A DNA stretch of 64,000 nucleotides from Microplitis mediator (taxonomy: Eukaryota > Arthropoda > Insecta > Hymenoptera > Braconidae). Where the stretch lies: NCBI RefSeq assembly GCF_029852145.1, contig NC_079971.1, positions 4,583,697-4,647,696 of the forward strand, read 5' to 3'. Positions 1 through 12,616 of the stretch are shown in pieces (within the stretch, counting starts at the first letter, position 1; each line of letters opens with the position of its first letter). Both the position numbers and the translations under genes were made by a program. The notes under the pieces are model-generated. The model searched no databases. It was not told where the DNA came from and saw only the letters and a list, made by a program, of their open reading frames with translations.

Positions 1-3000
1 GAGCTGCTACGTCAAATACATTATCCAGATAAGCTGAGATTTGAACCTGTAGATTAAAAAAAAAAACCAATAATAATAACAATAAAACTAAATAAGGATT
101 AATAGTAACGAGTAATTGATAAAATAAAAATACCTGCAAATCTTCACTTTCAGTGTGTCGTAATTTTTCTAAATACTCATCGAGACCGAGATTCGTAAAC
201 TCATACTGCAAGTGAACTCTGAAATTCATATCTTCTACGGAATGAACGACAATATTTACAAATTGCATACAAGCAACCATAAATTCAATGTGAAAATTAT
301 CGTATTGAGTAAAGTACGCCATCAATGTTTCGAATCTTTTTTTTTCCAAACAGACCTCCTTGAAATTATCAAACGCAGATAATATTATTTCGTGTCCGCC
401 TTTTACTAAACAAATAGCCGCTAATAGTTCGAGTACGAGTGCTTTTGTTCGTAAACTTTTGTGAATTAAACTCAGTGCGATACAATTAATAGCTTCTCTG
501 TGTTGTATCACCATATTGAAGCCATACTGTCAATTAATTAATAAAATATATAAATATATATACATATAAATAATAATATACACAGAAAAAAAAATTTTCC
601 TGACCCCAAGAACATTTTTATTTACTCAAAGAAATTTTTTGCATTATGAATTATAAATAAAAAATTTCTTACGACGAGAAAAAATTTTATTTGTCCAAAA
701 AATTTTTACGAGAATTGAAATTATAGTAAAGTTAGCCGAGGTCTCATAATTTTTTGATTTTTTTCAAAACGATAAATTATAAAAAAAAATATTTTGAAAA
801 ATTGCACCAATAGTTTTTTAAATTTTCTGCATGTGCATATTTTTAGTTTTTTTTTTTTGGTCATAGGGTAAATACACCAATAGATGGACACCTCCCAATA
901 GATGGACGAATATTATTTTAATAACCGATTAAATAAAATTTAGGAATGAAAATGTAACATAAAAATTTTTTTTTAACTATATATTTCTGATGATAGAAAA
1001 TAATTTTTTTTCAATTTAATATATGCTATAATCGTAAAAAAAATTATTTTTATTTTGACGTGACGACGTTTTGCTTCAAAAGCGCCACCATTACTAAGCA
1101 TGTGACAGACAACCGGTAAACTATATTTGTTAAAACTAATATAAATAAATAAAAAAACAAGATATGGATCATGTGATTATGTTCGTAGTTAATTAACAAA
1201 TTTATTAATTTAATAATTAACTAATAAAATTGAAAAAAGTTAATAAAATTTGCCGTCCATCTATTGGAGATAAATTTCTGACCTTGACCCAATAGATGGA
1301 CATTAGATTTATCGGATAAATTTTCAATTTTTTTTTTTTTTTTTTTCATAACATTTAAATAAAATTGTTTGTTAACATAAACTCATTTTTATTTATTTAT
1401 TATTTTTTTAATATAAATAAAATGTAAGCAAAATAATTAATGATTTATAAATTGTTAATTAATATTACGTAATATATTATCATATATTTTGCGTTACCTA
1501 ATATGTCAGAGTGAGAAATTTTTTAAAATAATAAAAATACTACATATATTTTGAAAATTATTATCTCACATTTGTTTTTTTGATTAATTGTATTAAACAC
1601 ATGCTGGTATTATGAAAAATTTACTAATTTACTAAGACGAAAATATCATTTGCAAGAAGCGTCCATCTACTGGTATTGGCTGTCCATCTATTGGAGATTT
1701 CGTCCATCTACTGGGGATTCGGACTTTTTCTTAAATTTTCTTTTTTTGTAATCAACCACTACGTTATACAAAGTTTTAATTATTTTTTTCTCGTTAATTA
1801 AACATTTTTGCTCAAGTATAATTCATTTTATTATAACTTATTTATATTTTATTGCTTCATTTCGATTAAAAAACATGAGAGTCTGCTTAACCGTCCATCT
1901 ATTGCTGCGTTTACCCTAGATTTGTTTTAAAAAAAAATCCGAAGATTGTTAATTGTCTATTAACTTCAGGGACATAAATTGATGATAATAAAGTTAGCCG
2001 ACGTCTCGGAATTTTTTTATTTTTTTCCAAAAAATTGAAAGCAAAAATTTTCCGAGTACGAAGAAAAATTATTTGGAGTGAGAAAAAATTTCTTGTGGTA
2101 AAAAAATTATTGTTTTAAATTCACAATACAAAATATTTCTTGCGGGATGAAATAATTTTTTTTCTGTGTCCTAAATGAATTATTACCCGTAGGATTTAAT
2201 AATAAAATAAATATGACAGGAAGTTAATAATGTACCTTGTTATTCATAATAGCACGCATACAAAGTATACAAACGTGAATGTCATCTTTAGCTTCACCCA
2301 TATTTAGTTTAGCTACATGTCTCGAACGTCTTTTAACACTCGGACTATCTTTGAGCTCGTGTAGAGGTGGCCGCAGACACCCGTTATTAAGTGTCACGTT
2401 CTCAATTACACCACCTACGTTTTAAATAATCATTTATTTTAAATTGTCTAATTTATGGATTATGGACAAGTATTTTTTTTTAAACACTTACTCGTTTGGA
2501 TTTTCTCCTCAGACTCGGTACGGATTTCCATCAATCGCTGCTCGTATCTCATCATAAGTAATCGGAAACTTAAGTAATCTATTAATGCATCTAATCCTTG
2601 ATTTTCTTCATCCAAAAATTCTCTCACCCATCTAATAAATTATTTACAATAAATTATTATTCAAATAATTACGCAGTTATTTTATTTCCGGTGAGTCATA
2701 AATATTATTCTAGTGTTTTCTGAAGTGTAAAGATTTTAAAAAATTAAAAAAAAGAAATTTTTCACGAGTGAAAGTTTTTAATAATTGTTTTTAATGTTTA
2801 AATTTTTAAAAATAACAATAATTATTTAAAGAACTTACTCAATGTGATTTGTACGTAATGATATCTCTAAATCTCTCAGAACTTGTGTAGACGTTGATTC
2901 ACCAACCATTTTTCTTTTCTAAATAATAATTTAATTATAACTTGTGATAAATTTTTAACTAGAAAAATATTTAATTACTAATTTATAAAAAAAAATTCAA

Positions 3001-6000
3001 AAATATTCGCGGCAAATTTAAATAAAAAAATGTATACAAGTGCGATTTTGAAAATTTCACGGAAAATTACAGTTTCAAATATCAGCAAAGTCCCTCTACT
3101 TAAAAACTGTAAAAACTATGACTAGGGACAAAATTTCTGCCTTAATTTCGAAATGAATGGTGCAAATGTTTCATATTACGGCGAAAATATTGGTCTTATA
3201 AAAAAAGTTTTCAAACAAAAGTTATAGGAAATATAATTTTCTAAAAAAAATGTTTCTTATGATTTTTTTATACAACCAATATTTACATCGTAATTCCAAA
3301 ATTAAGATTCATAATGAATGATTCAAATTTTTGTTAATTATGAAAATCTTAATAATGAAATAACGGCTTTCTTATTATTCATATCAAAAAATTATAATAA
3401 ACATTTTTTTTATAAAATTAAATTTTGAACAACTTTTAGTTGAAAAATTTTTTTATTCGATCAATATTTTAACCGTAATTTCAGAATTAAGATTCATAAT
3501 GAATGATTCAAATTTTTGTTAATTATGAAAATCGTAATTTTGAAATTACGGCTTTCTTATTAGTCATATCAAAAAATTATAAGAGACATTTTTTTTATAA
3601 AATTAAATTCTGAAGAAATTTTATTTAAAAAATTTTTTTGTAAGACCAATATTCCTGCCGTAATATAAAAAATTTGACATCATTAATTATTAATTGTTAT
3701 CTTTAAATCAAATCAAAAATCCTGGCCTCAATTATGACTTTTCTAAAACGTTACAGTTTTATATGAAAATTTTTTCAGTCCTTAAGGGAAACGTCGGACC
3801 TTTTTCTCTCAGAAAAATAAACGAGTATTTTTGTTGCACTCGGAAAGTAAATGATAATTTTAAAACAATTCTTCTCGCAGACGAATTAGAATTTTTGAAA
3901 ATCTATTTTTAGCCCTCGGTTGACGTTTCAAAAAACGCTACTCTATTTTAAGTTTCCAGTGTCTACCCGTGAATTGAATTGAATTAAAAATCGCTTGACG
4001 TTACCCCTCAATAGTAAACAAGTTTTAAACTTTTAAATTTTGGAGTAGAAACTGTAAAATTTTGTATCTTTCGTTATTACTTTGTAACAAGTGGCCTCAA
4101 TTATTACAGTGCAAACTATCAGTTTTTTATACGGACTTCAATTCTGCACTAAAAATTCAAATTTTTCCACTGCTCTTCCCGCGTTAAGTTTAAAAATTTT
4201 ATAAATTATACAAAATGTAACTAATGAACTTCTTAAAATAATTATATATAATTAATTAACATACTCGATGACTTCTTGATGCTTTAGGGTCCAGGTAAGT
4301 TCGTAATTTGGCAAGATAATGAGACGGTGGATCTTTAGCTTGAACTCTTTCCTAAAAGATTAATTTAAATTTAAATTTTTTTAGTAAATGTCAGTTATTT
4401 TTTTTATAAATAAATTATGGGCGAGTAAACATAATAAAGGAATGTACATAATTAAGATAAAAGTGTATAAATAAATAAAAATTAATTCACGGCATTTATA
4501 TAATTACAAAAATGCGTGTAAACAAATGTCTAATTAAATTTTCCATCCGTGTATTTAGTATCTCTTTCATGCCTACATTAGTATGGACACATATATGTAC
4601 TATATATATATGTGAACATACATAAGTTATATGTATGCACATAATTTGTGGGTTCTAAGAATAAACTTATTTTAAGCCACATAAGAAATATTAAAAAAAA
4701 CTGTCTAAGTTAAAAAGTTTCTCTTCTTATTTTAAATTTTTATTTTTTTTTAATTTCTTCCGGTTGTAAATCCTGACTCGAAGGTCATCTTATATTTTAT
4801 ATTTATATAATTTAACGATTCATCAATTAAAGTATAAACACTTGAGTTATTAAATTATAATTTCTTTTTTATATTTATATTTAAAAAAAAATTAAATTTT
4901 CACACCTGTCTTGGTCATAAATTTTTTTTTATTGCTGCAGGAAAGTAAATTAATAATTTATTTTTATTAACAAACCGGCGGTTAAAAAATAAAACTGCTC
5001 CTGTTTGTTGAAAAAAAAAAAAAATAATAAAGTATCAAAACACGTGTTGGATGCTGCGAAAATAATTTTTTACATTTTTTTTGAGTATAATAACGCGGCT
5101 TGCATTACATCCGTCTCATATACTCGGCATATATCATATATATATAGTATCCGAAAGATATAATACAGTGAATAACCCGGCGCTTTACTCATGTATCAAT
5201 TTTTATCGATAAATAAATCCGTGGTATCAAATTTCGGGTGCTCTTATTATTACCGATCTTGTGATCTCGCGAAAGTCGGCTCTAAAAATAAATAAATTTA
5301 TCTGTTGAAATATATCATTATATCCTTAAGTACTTAATAAATGTACACACTTCATCAGTATATATAAGTATATAAAATATACACAGAAAAAAAAATAATT
5401 TCGAGATGCGAAAAAAAATTTTCATTGGGAAATGAAGAAAAAAATTTTCTTAGGACTTGAGGACTAGAAAAAATTTTACTCGTCTCAAAAATTTTCACTT
5501 TTCCTAAGAATTTTTTCCCACTGACTTGAAAATGAAAATTTTCTAGAGCCAAGAAAAATTTTTTTAGCAAAGAAATTTTTTCTAGTCCTTAGAAAATTTT
5601 TTTTGCATCAAAAAATCATTTTTTTCTGTATAATTTTGTAAAATATATTAAATTATTATATTTATTTTTATAAATCATAAAATATAAGAATATGTAACTG
5701 ATGAAAAAAAAAATATATGAGTTGAATCATGAATTGTATGATTGCAAGAGATTATTATTCTAAATGTTACATCATTTGTTACATAGACTTTCTATGCTAT
5801 AACATAGAACATATATCTACATATATATGTATAATATATATAGAGATTGATATCGATTGAAATTAAAATTGCAATAACACTATTCTATTCATGTGTTGGT
5901 ATACCTCGCGTGTCTTTATTTAATATTATATCATGCTCAATATTTTTTTTTAAACACAAACGTCTGTATATTTTTTTTTCTGTCGGTATATATTGATGTA

Positions 6001-9000
6001 TAATAGTCATATACAATGATTATGATGAACTTACTTGATCACATATGATATCCCACTTCTTTTCATTGTCGTATTGCTTCAAAAGCTTCGCTTTGTCGGG
6101 AGGTAAATCCATTGATGCCTATAACATATGGGATTTTTTTTTTAGTAGTAGTATTATATTACATTAGTAAAATATATAATTAAATAAACAAGTTTTTTTT
6201 TAATAAAAAAAAACCTGAGTAGATTTTTTGTTTTTTTATTTTGAAGTTTTAAGACAAAATTGAATTAAAAATTAATTTTTTCTGATATTTTTATTCGTTT
6301 CGAGGTCAAAAACCGCCAAAGATATACATGTATATTAGGGTGAGCCAAAAAAAACCAACCTATCGAATTTACGTCTTAAAAAGGACCTATATATCGAGAA
6401 AAAAAATTCTCCTATTGGGCAAAATTTTTAGCGCAATTTTAAAAAGTGTCGGTAGCCATTTGAAATTTCCCATTTAAATAACATGCAAAAAAATTTTTTT
6501 TGATTAAAAATATTATAACTTTTGAACCATGTGAGACAAAAATTCGGCTCTAGAATATTCTTGTAGGGCATTCAATTTCTTAAAAGAAAGTCCTGGGAGT
6601 CGAATTTGTAAACTTGATATTTCGTATACTAACAGGCCATCAAAGTCCAGAGTAAACAGAATTATACAAATTTAAGGCTTTATTTGGATTTTCCAAATAC
6701 TTTTCTTTTATTGTGATCGATAACAAAATATTATTTGTTACAACGTGGATATTGTTGGTGATTTCATTGCACTACATGTAGAACAAATTTTCTCGTAGTA
6801 TTGATATTTTTAATAAAAAAGCCTTAAATTCGTATGATTCTGTTTACTCTAGACTTTGATGGCCTGTTAGTATACGAAATATCAAGTTTACAAATTCGAC
6901 TCCCAGGACTTTTTTTAAAGAAATTTAATTCCCTACAAGAATATTCTAGAGCCGAATTTTTATCTCACACGGTTCAAAAGTTATAATATTTTTAATCAAA
7001 AAAGATTTTTTTGCATGTTATTTAAATGGGAAATTTCAAATGGCTACCGACAACTTTTAAAATTGAGCTAAAAATTTTGCCCAATGGGAGAATTGTTTTC
7101 TCGATATATAGGCCTTTTTTAAGACATAAATTCGATAGGTTGGTTTTTTTGGCTCACCCTAATGTATATATAAACTTTTGAACCAAACGAGATTTTTGGA
7201 ACCTACTCGACAAAATATGAGAGACTATGGCGAAATTTTTTGAAAATTCTACCATGGGGACAAATGCAACAGATAAATTTCTATGGAATCTACTAAAATT
7301 TATGTCTGTATTCTAAAGTTTTGGTATATATTAAATTTTTTAAAATTCAAATAATTAGTGATCGGTCCAGTAAATGATCATGACCTACTGGTCACAATCA
7401 TTAAGTAGACGTTATTGAATTTTTACATACGTCATTTAGACTTTAATTACAATTACATTGAGAAAATATTTGATTGACCTTTCAGAACTTCAATTAAAAT
7501 CTTTTTGAATCCTTTTGTAGAAAAAGTATAAAAAATATGACAGTTCATTCACTGATTATGCGTTAATTTACTGGCTCAGTCATCTTGTATTTTTTAATTA
7601 CATAAGTGGGAGTTTTTTTTAGAGAAAAAGTAATTTTTTGTTAATTTTTTTTTTTTTAAAGAAAAAAATTTACGTAAGTTCTAAACATTAAAAATTTTTT
7701 TTAAATTTAATACTTTAGTTTATTAAAATATAAAATTATAATTTAATTTTTTAATGTACTTAAAAATAAAACAAAACTATTAATTAAATATTTAGAAAAA
7801 TACAAAGCGAATTAAAAATAATATTAATAATTTAAAGAAAGTATACAATTATTGTAAAACAATTTGAGTTAAAAAAAAATAAAATTCATTACGTCAAGTA
7901 TGAAATTAATTTAAATTGACAAAATTAAATTAATTTTTTTTATCATTTAAAAGATAATGATATTTTCATAGCTTATAATTAATTACAGTAATTATAAAAA
8001 AGACACTAAATGTTAAATTGAAATAAATGAAAAATGAAAAATTAAATTTAAAAAATAATAGTCGGTTACAAATATAAAAATAAAAATAAATAATTAAAAT
8101 CACATTCAAATATATACTGCAAGTCATTCGTCATCTATTAAAAGATGAATACTTTCTATTCTACTCCTTGACTAAAAAAAAAGTAAATAAAAATAATAAA
8201 AAAAAAAGTTTTTTTTATCTTCGGGAAGTATAATTCGTTAACATCCGCTCACTTGAATGTCACATTACGTATGTATGAGTCCATTCATCTATCAGCATAT
8301 TTATTTTTATTTTAAAACATTAACTTACACCCATTCACATCCAACATATTTATTACAATTAAAATCTCTAAATAAAAAAATAATAAAACTCAGTGTTATC
8401 ATAAATTAAATAACTCATAATTACTCAAGATTAAATTTATCAAATAATTTTACACGATTTTACCGTAAAAATTTAACAATAAATATTTATCAATAAACAA
8501 ATTAAGGAAAAATATTTACATGGTTGACAATAAATATATAAATATATATTAGAGATGATATTTATATGATGAATGTAGTGAATGAGTGAGCAAAGTCTAA
8601 AATTAAGTGACGCGTCATTCTCTTCGCGTTTAGTTCGTTCACCATCACATACTATTGTATTTTATTTTATATATATATACATATATCTACATATATGTAC
8701 ATGTATAATATGACATCATTGTACGGAAACAATCGTAAATATTTATCAGAATTTTTTCAAAATTAATATTCGAAAATTTTAATAAATTAATTTTATTTTT
8801 AATCGGAGTAAAAATTTTGTAATGAATTATATATATATATATATATATATATACATACATATACATATACTGGGACACCATTGGATGAAAATAATTGTAA
8901 ATTTATATTTAAAAAAAAAAAATGAATTAGAATTTTAAAAAAATTAATACTACAAAATTTGAATAAATAAATTTTAATTTTGAATTAAAATAAAAAAGTA

Positions 9001-9023
9001 TCAAAGTGAAAAATTTATAATTG

Positions 9024-9094
<71 letters not shown>

Positions 9095-12000
9095 AATAAA
9101 TCAGCTGCTCAATTTCAAAACACAGTAAGGGACAAATTTTTAAAAATCGATTTTTTAGTATTTTTAGTTCCAGTAGTCTTGTGATTATGATTCAAAAATT
9201 TTATTTTCGTCAGTTACTGTGTTTTGAAATTGGGCAGCCGAGATGGTAATTGATTAATAACATAATTATTGTACAATTACAATTTTTTTTACAGTAATAT
9301 ATATATGAATATATATATATACTGACACCATTGTATGAAAATGTTTTTAAAAAAATAAATTAGAATTTTTACAGAATACTCCAAAATTTGAATGTAGTAG
9401 ACATCAGACAAATTTAAAATTATAAATAAATAGAGTAAATACGAAAAAAAAAAATATTTTTAAAAAATGCACTTATTAATTTCCAAATTTTTCAAATGCG
9501 TATTTTCTAAAATTTTATTTTTTAAATTATTTACTCTATTTATTTATAATTTTAAATTTTTCGGCTGCTACTTTCACACTAGTAAATTTGAATAAATAAA
9601 TTAACTTGTAATTAAAATAAGAATGTAGGAGTAAAAATGATATATTTAATAGATATTAACTGATAAGTAAAATAACTATTGTACAACAAAAATTTTTTTA
9701 ACAGTAATATATATAAATCTATACTATGACACCGTTCTATGAAAATAACTGTAAAAATTTATAAAAAAAAAGAATTCGAATTGAAAAAAAAATTAATACT
9801 CCACAGGGAATAAATAAATATAATTTTCTAAAAATAAAAATATATTGTAGTTATAAAAAAATATATATAACTGATAATATATGATAATCATCGGTAATGA
9901 TAATCAATAAATAAAATAATTTTTCAAGTCTAGACAAAGTGATTTAACAATAATTGTACACATATCCACATATATACGTAGTATACATAGGAAATGGTAA
10001 ATAATATAAACAAAGAATTAAAATTGCAATGTTGAGTCATACATAACAGGACGAATTGACGAATGAAACGAATAGGTTTTTGTTGTGTGTATTATTATAT
10101 TGTTGGGTATTAACCGATAGTGAACGGTAGTCAAACGCGTCCGGCTGTATAATACTCGTATGCCTCCCACAACTATATATATATATATATAAATATATGT
10201 AAAAGGTATAGGACTACAGCTACAGGGACTACAGTAAACCCAAGTAAACCATAGTCACGTGTTATGGATGAATAAATACAGTTGCCAGCCAAAGAGATCG
10301 TTTATAAAGCAGCACAACGTGTGTAAAATATAGACAAGTTAAGTAAAGGGAGAGTAGTTTTTGTATTGAGGAAGAGAGTAGAGAGTACTCGTACTCGTTC
10401 CTCGTGTCCGTGTTGTTTGTGATGGGTCGTTGCTCGTTGTCTTTAACATTACTCGGGGCTAATGACTCTGAAATTACTTTGACAAATTGTTAAACACTTT
10501 ATCCATACATGTTTATATATATTTACTTATATATATCATTATTTAATTATATAATTTCTACTGCTATATTTGCTTTACAATATGACGGTTTTTTTATGTG
10601 GAAGCACGAGGATATGAAACTAAATATATAAATATATAAATGCAATAAATTGTGAAATAAAAATGAAAGCGAGTCAATTGTATTCGATAAGGAATTATTT
10701 TATTTCATGTATTGGTTTATGGTTTAATAAGCGGAGAGACGTAAGATGGAGTAAAAAAAAAAAAAGTAAACTTGGGAAATATAGAAACCGCGATTACGAC
10801 GTGACACATTGCGGTGTCATATCAAACTTCATGGATGCACTTGTGGAATTTTAATCTCTCATTTTTTTTTATTCTCGCTCTGAATCTTTTTCTTGTTACT
10901 CTTTCTTTCATTCGGCTTAATTATGTATTTAATTTTTTTTTTTAGACTAATGGAATAAGTAATAAATATTTCAAATTATTAATAATTAATATTTATGATT
11001 AATTATATAAAAAAATTAATTATAAGTATTATAAATATAAATAATTAAAAGAAGTACTGAAGCGTAATTTAAATAAAAGTTTCTAATCTTGACGTTGAAA
11101 CCGTTCCAATGATTCATATCTTTTACGGAAAAAAAATATGTAGTAAAACAATAAACCAAGGCTATTTAATTGCATAATCATAATAAGTAATCTTGAAATG
11201 ACATCATAATTAATTAAAAAAATTATGGCTCATAAAATCATAAATCATGAATTTAAAAAATTTAAGTTGACAGGAAAATTTACAACGTAATTAACATATC
11301 CAAGTACACTAAGAATTTTTATTATTTTACATTTGAGAGCGAGTACTCTGACAATGACATAAAAAAATATGACACTTAAGCCGACGTCTAATAATTTTTT
11401 AATTTTTTTAGAAATGATAGATTACAAAAAAAATATTTTAAAAAATTGCACCTACAGCTTTTTTAATTTTCTACGTGTGCATATTTTTAGTTTTTTTTAT
11501 TTGTAGAAAAAAACTCCAAAAATTCCCAATTTTCTACTGTGATACCAAAGTTAGCCGACATCTCATGTTTTGATTTTTGTCAAAATCATAAATTACGAAA
11601 AAAAAAATATTCTAAAAAATTACACCTCTAGTTTTTTAAATTTTCTACATGTGCATTTTTTTAGTTTTCTTTCTTTTTGATTTGTTGAAAAAAAACTCCA
11701 AAAATTTTTAATTGTCTTCTTCGTTACCAAAGTTAGCCGACGTCTAATGTTTTGAATTTTCTCAAAACGTTAATTTATGAAAAAAAAAAAAATATTCTAA
11801 AAAATTACACCTCTAGTTTTTAAAATTTTCTACATGTGCATATTTTTAGTTTTTTCTTTTTTGATTTGTTGAAAAAAAAACTCCAAAAATTCTTAATTGT
11901 CTTCTTCGTTACCAAAGTTAGCCGACGTCTAATGTTTTGAATTTTCTCAAAACGATAATTTATGAAAAAAAAAATATTCTAAAAAATTACACCTCTAGTT

Positions 12001-12616
12001 TTTTAAATTTTCTACATGTGCATTTTTTTAGTTTCTTCTTTTTTTGATTTGTTGAAAAAAAACTCCAAAAATTGTCAATTTTCTTCAACGATACTAAAGT
12101 TAGCTGACGTCTAATGTTTTGAATTTTTTCAAAACGATAATTTATGAAAAAAAAAATATTTAAAAAAATTGCACCTCTAGTTTTTTAAATTTTCTACATG
12201 TGCATATTTTTAGTTTTTTTTTTTGTAATTGACGTCTTGAAAAAAACCCAAAATTGTTAATTGTCCGAAAAAATCAGGATAAAAAACTAAAGAATAAAAA
12301 AAATAAAAGCATCAAATGACAATAAACTTACAAGGACTTTAGTGAAACGTCTCTCGAGTTCAATGGTATCGGGCATAGGTTGTCTCGGTGTGGATCTAAC
12401 ACTCCCGCTCCTAGTGTGCGGTGGTGGTCCACCCAGACTCCCAGTTCCCAAACTCGGCGTCTGACAATATCGATACTGCTGATGATGTTGTTGACCGGTC
12501 GTACTCTTGATACCCAGTCCATCTCGCATTCCAAGACCACCATCACCTCCATCAACAGAAGCATCACCACAGCCGTCACTATTTCCATTTGCATCGCGAC
12601 TCTGACCCAAACCCAT
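1..12616 (-). CDS. Frl: Formin-like protein (FRL/FMNL family), N-terminal part, partial at left edge
   Basis: Eight exons read on the minus strand: 12332-12616, 6035-6118, 4265-4351, 2839-2918, 2492-2631, 2236-2414, 134-526 and 1-46. All have AG/GT borders and compatible phases, giving about 431 residues before the window ends. The order matches FMNL proteins: a Gly/Ser-rich start, the block LPPDKAKLLKQYDNEKKW, then VLRDLEISLRTNHIEWVREFL and DEENQGLDALIDYLSFRLLM, then the armadillo-like FH3 region with ALVLELLAAICLVKGGH. Family members bind Rho-family GTPases (Cdc42/Rac) through this GBD/FH3 part and nucleate or elongate actin with the FH1/FH2 part, which lies off the left edge. The start MGLGQS fits an N-myristoylation signal (Gly2, Ser6), as in vertebrate FMNLs. 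Family assignment is firm; the exact paralogue is inferred from insects usually having one FRL gene. Confidence 0.93.
581..2169. mobile_element. Nested MITE cluster in a formin intron
   Basis: The outer element has ends starting CACAGAAAAAAAA and finishing TTTTTTTTCTGTG. Inside it, from about 720 to 1990, is sequence of the GAAGTTAGCNGACGTC hAT-like family (starting TAAAGTTAGCCGAGGTC, closing TTGTCTATTAACTTCAG), and inside that the 1-kb element at 865-1917. A second partial start of the hAT-like unit is at about 1989. Three generations of insertion are therefore stacked inside the 1.7-kb intron between exons at 134-526 and 2236-2414. Confidence 0.7.
865..1917. mobile_element. 1.05-kb transposon-like element with repeated 12-mer
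   Basis: Imperfect terminal inverted repeats start AGGGTAAATAC at the left and AGGGTAAACGC when read inward from the right. The interior carries eight copies of CAATAGATGGAC or its one-mismatch form, three in forward and five in reverse orientation, at 878, 896, 1255, 1290, 1661, 1682, 1702 and 1893. No reading frame of note is present, so it is non-autonomous. Confidence 0.7.
3124..3728. mobile_element. Foldback element, family F copy 1
   Basis: Starts AGGGACAAAATTTCTGCC and ends AAAATCCTGGCC. Two inward-facing arms contain TATTGGTCTTATAAAAAAAG and its near complement. The middle also has a direct duplication of GAATGATTCAAATTTTTG. Two shorter relatives are at 43206-43624 and 63432-63855. 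Confidence 0.75.
5381..5630. mobile_element. MITE, family D (ACACAGAAAAA ends)
   Basis: Ends ACACAGAAAAAAAAATAATT and AATCATTTTTTTCTGTA are inverted repeats. The inside is a run of short AGAAAATTTTTT / AAAAATTTTCTT palindromic blocks. Located in the intron between the second and third coding exons of the formin-like gene. Confidence 0.7.
6337..7160. mobile_element. 824-bp foldback element (TTAGGGTG family)
   Basis: A near-complete palindrome: the left arm starts AGGGTGAGCCAAAAAAAACC and the right arm ends GGTTTTTTTGGCTCACCCT. The arms stay complementary for more than 350 bp each, leaving a short central loop around 6700-6800. No coding capacity. It shares its outermost TTAGGGTG with elements at 21236-22200 and 39518-40527. 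Confidence 0.9.
9028..9091. repeat. TA dinucleotide microsatellite
   Basis: An uninterrupted run of about 32 TA units. It sits directly beside a small MITE at 9103-9240. Shorter TA runs occur at 8829-8851 and 63181-63219. Confidence 0.97.
9103..9240. mobile_element. 140-bp MITE, family C copy 1
   Basis: Terminal inverted repeats CTGCTCAATTTCAAAACACA and TGTGTTTTGAAATTGGGCAG. The interior contains ATCGATTTTTTAGTATTTTT. It matches closely the copy at 22494-22629, in the same orientation. Confidence 0.85.
9389..9578. mobile_element. MITE, family B copy 1 (GTGAATGTAGCAGAC ends)
   Basis: The left end TGAATGTAGTAGACATCAG and an inverted right end close an element of about 190 bp whose arms contain AAATAAATAGAGTAAATA and its complement. 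Other copies are at 13417-13599, 19235-19430 and 28171-28322. Confidence 0.85.
11373..12270. repeat. Tandem array of five about 180-bp units derived from a hAT-like MITE
   Basis: Units begin near 11376, 11549, 11729, 11911 and 12094, each with AAGTTAGCCGACGTCTAATG or a close variant. Each continues through TTTTCTACATGTGCAT and AAAAACTCCAAAAATT to a TAATTGTC end. The unit is the body of the MITE seen alone at 14438, 18483 and 41666, but lacks its inverted right end. The array ends about 60 bp downstream of the donor site of the first coding exon of the formin-like gene. Confidence 0.9.

Larger units (their letters stand above)
6119..12331 (-). other. Large first coding intron of the formin-like gene
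   Basis: This 6.2-kb intron separates the myristoylation-type first exon from the GBD/FH3 exons. It holds a five-unit tandem array, an 824-bp foldback, two short MITEs and a long TA microsatellite, all listed separately. Around 10370-10450 there is a GC-richer stretch with CTCGTACTCGTTC, a motif seen again at about 12738 just upstream of the first exon; it might mark an alternative promoter, but nothing else supports that. No further exon was seen. Confidence 0.75.
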
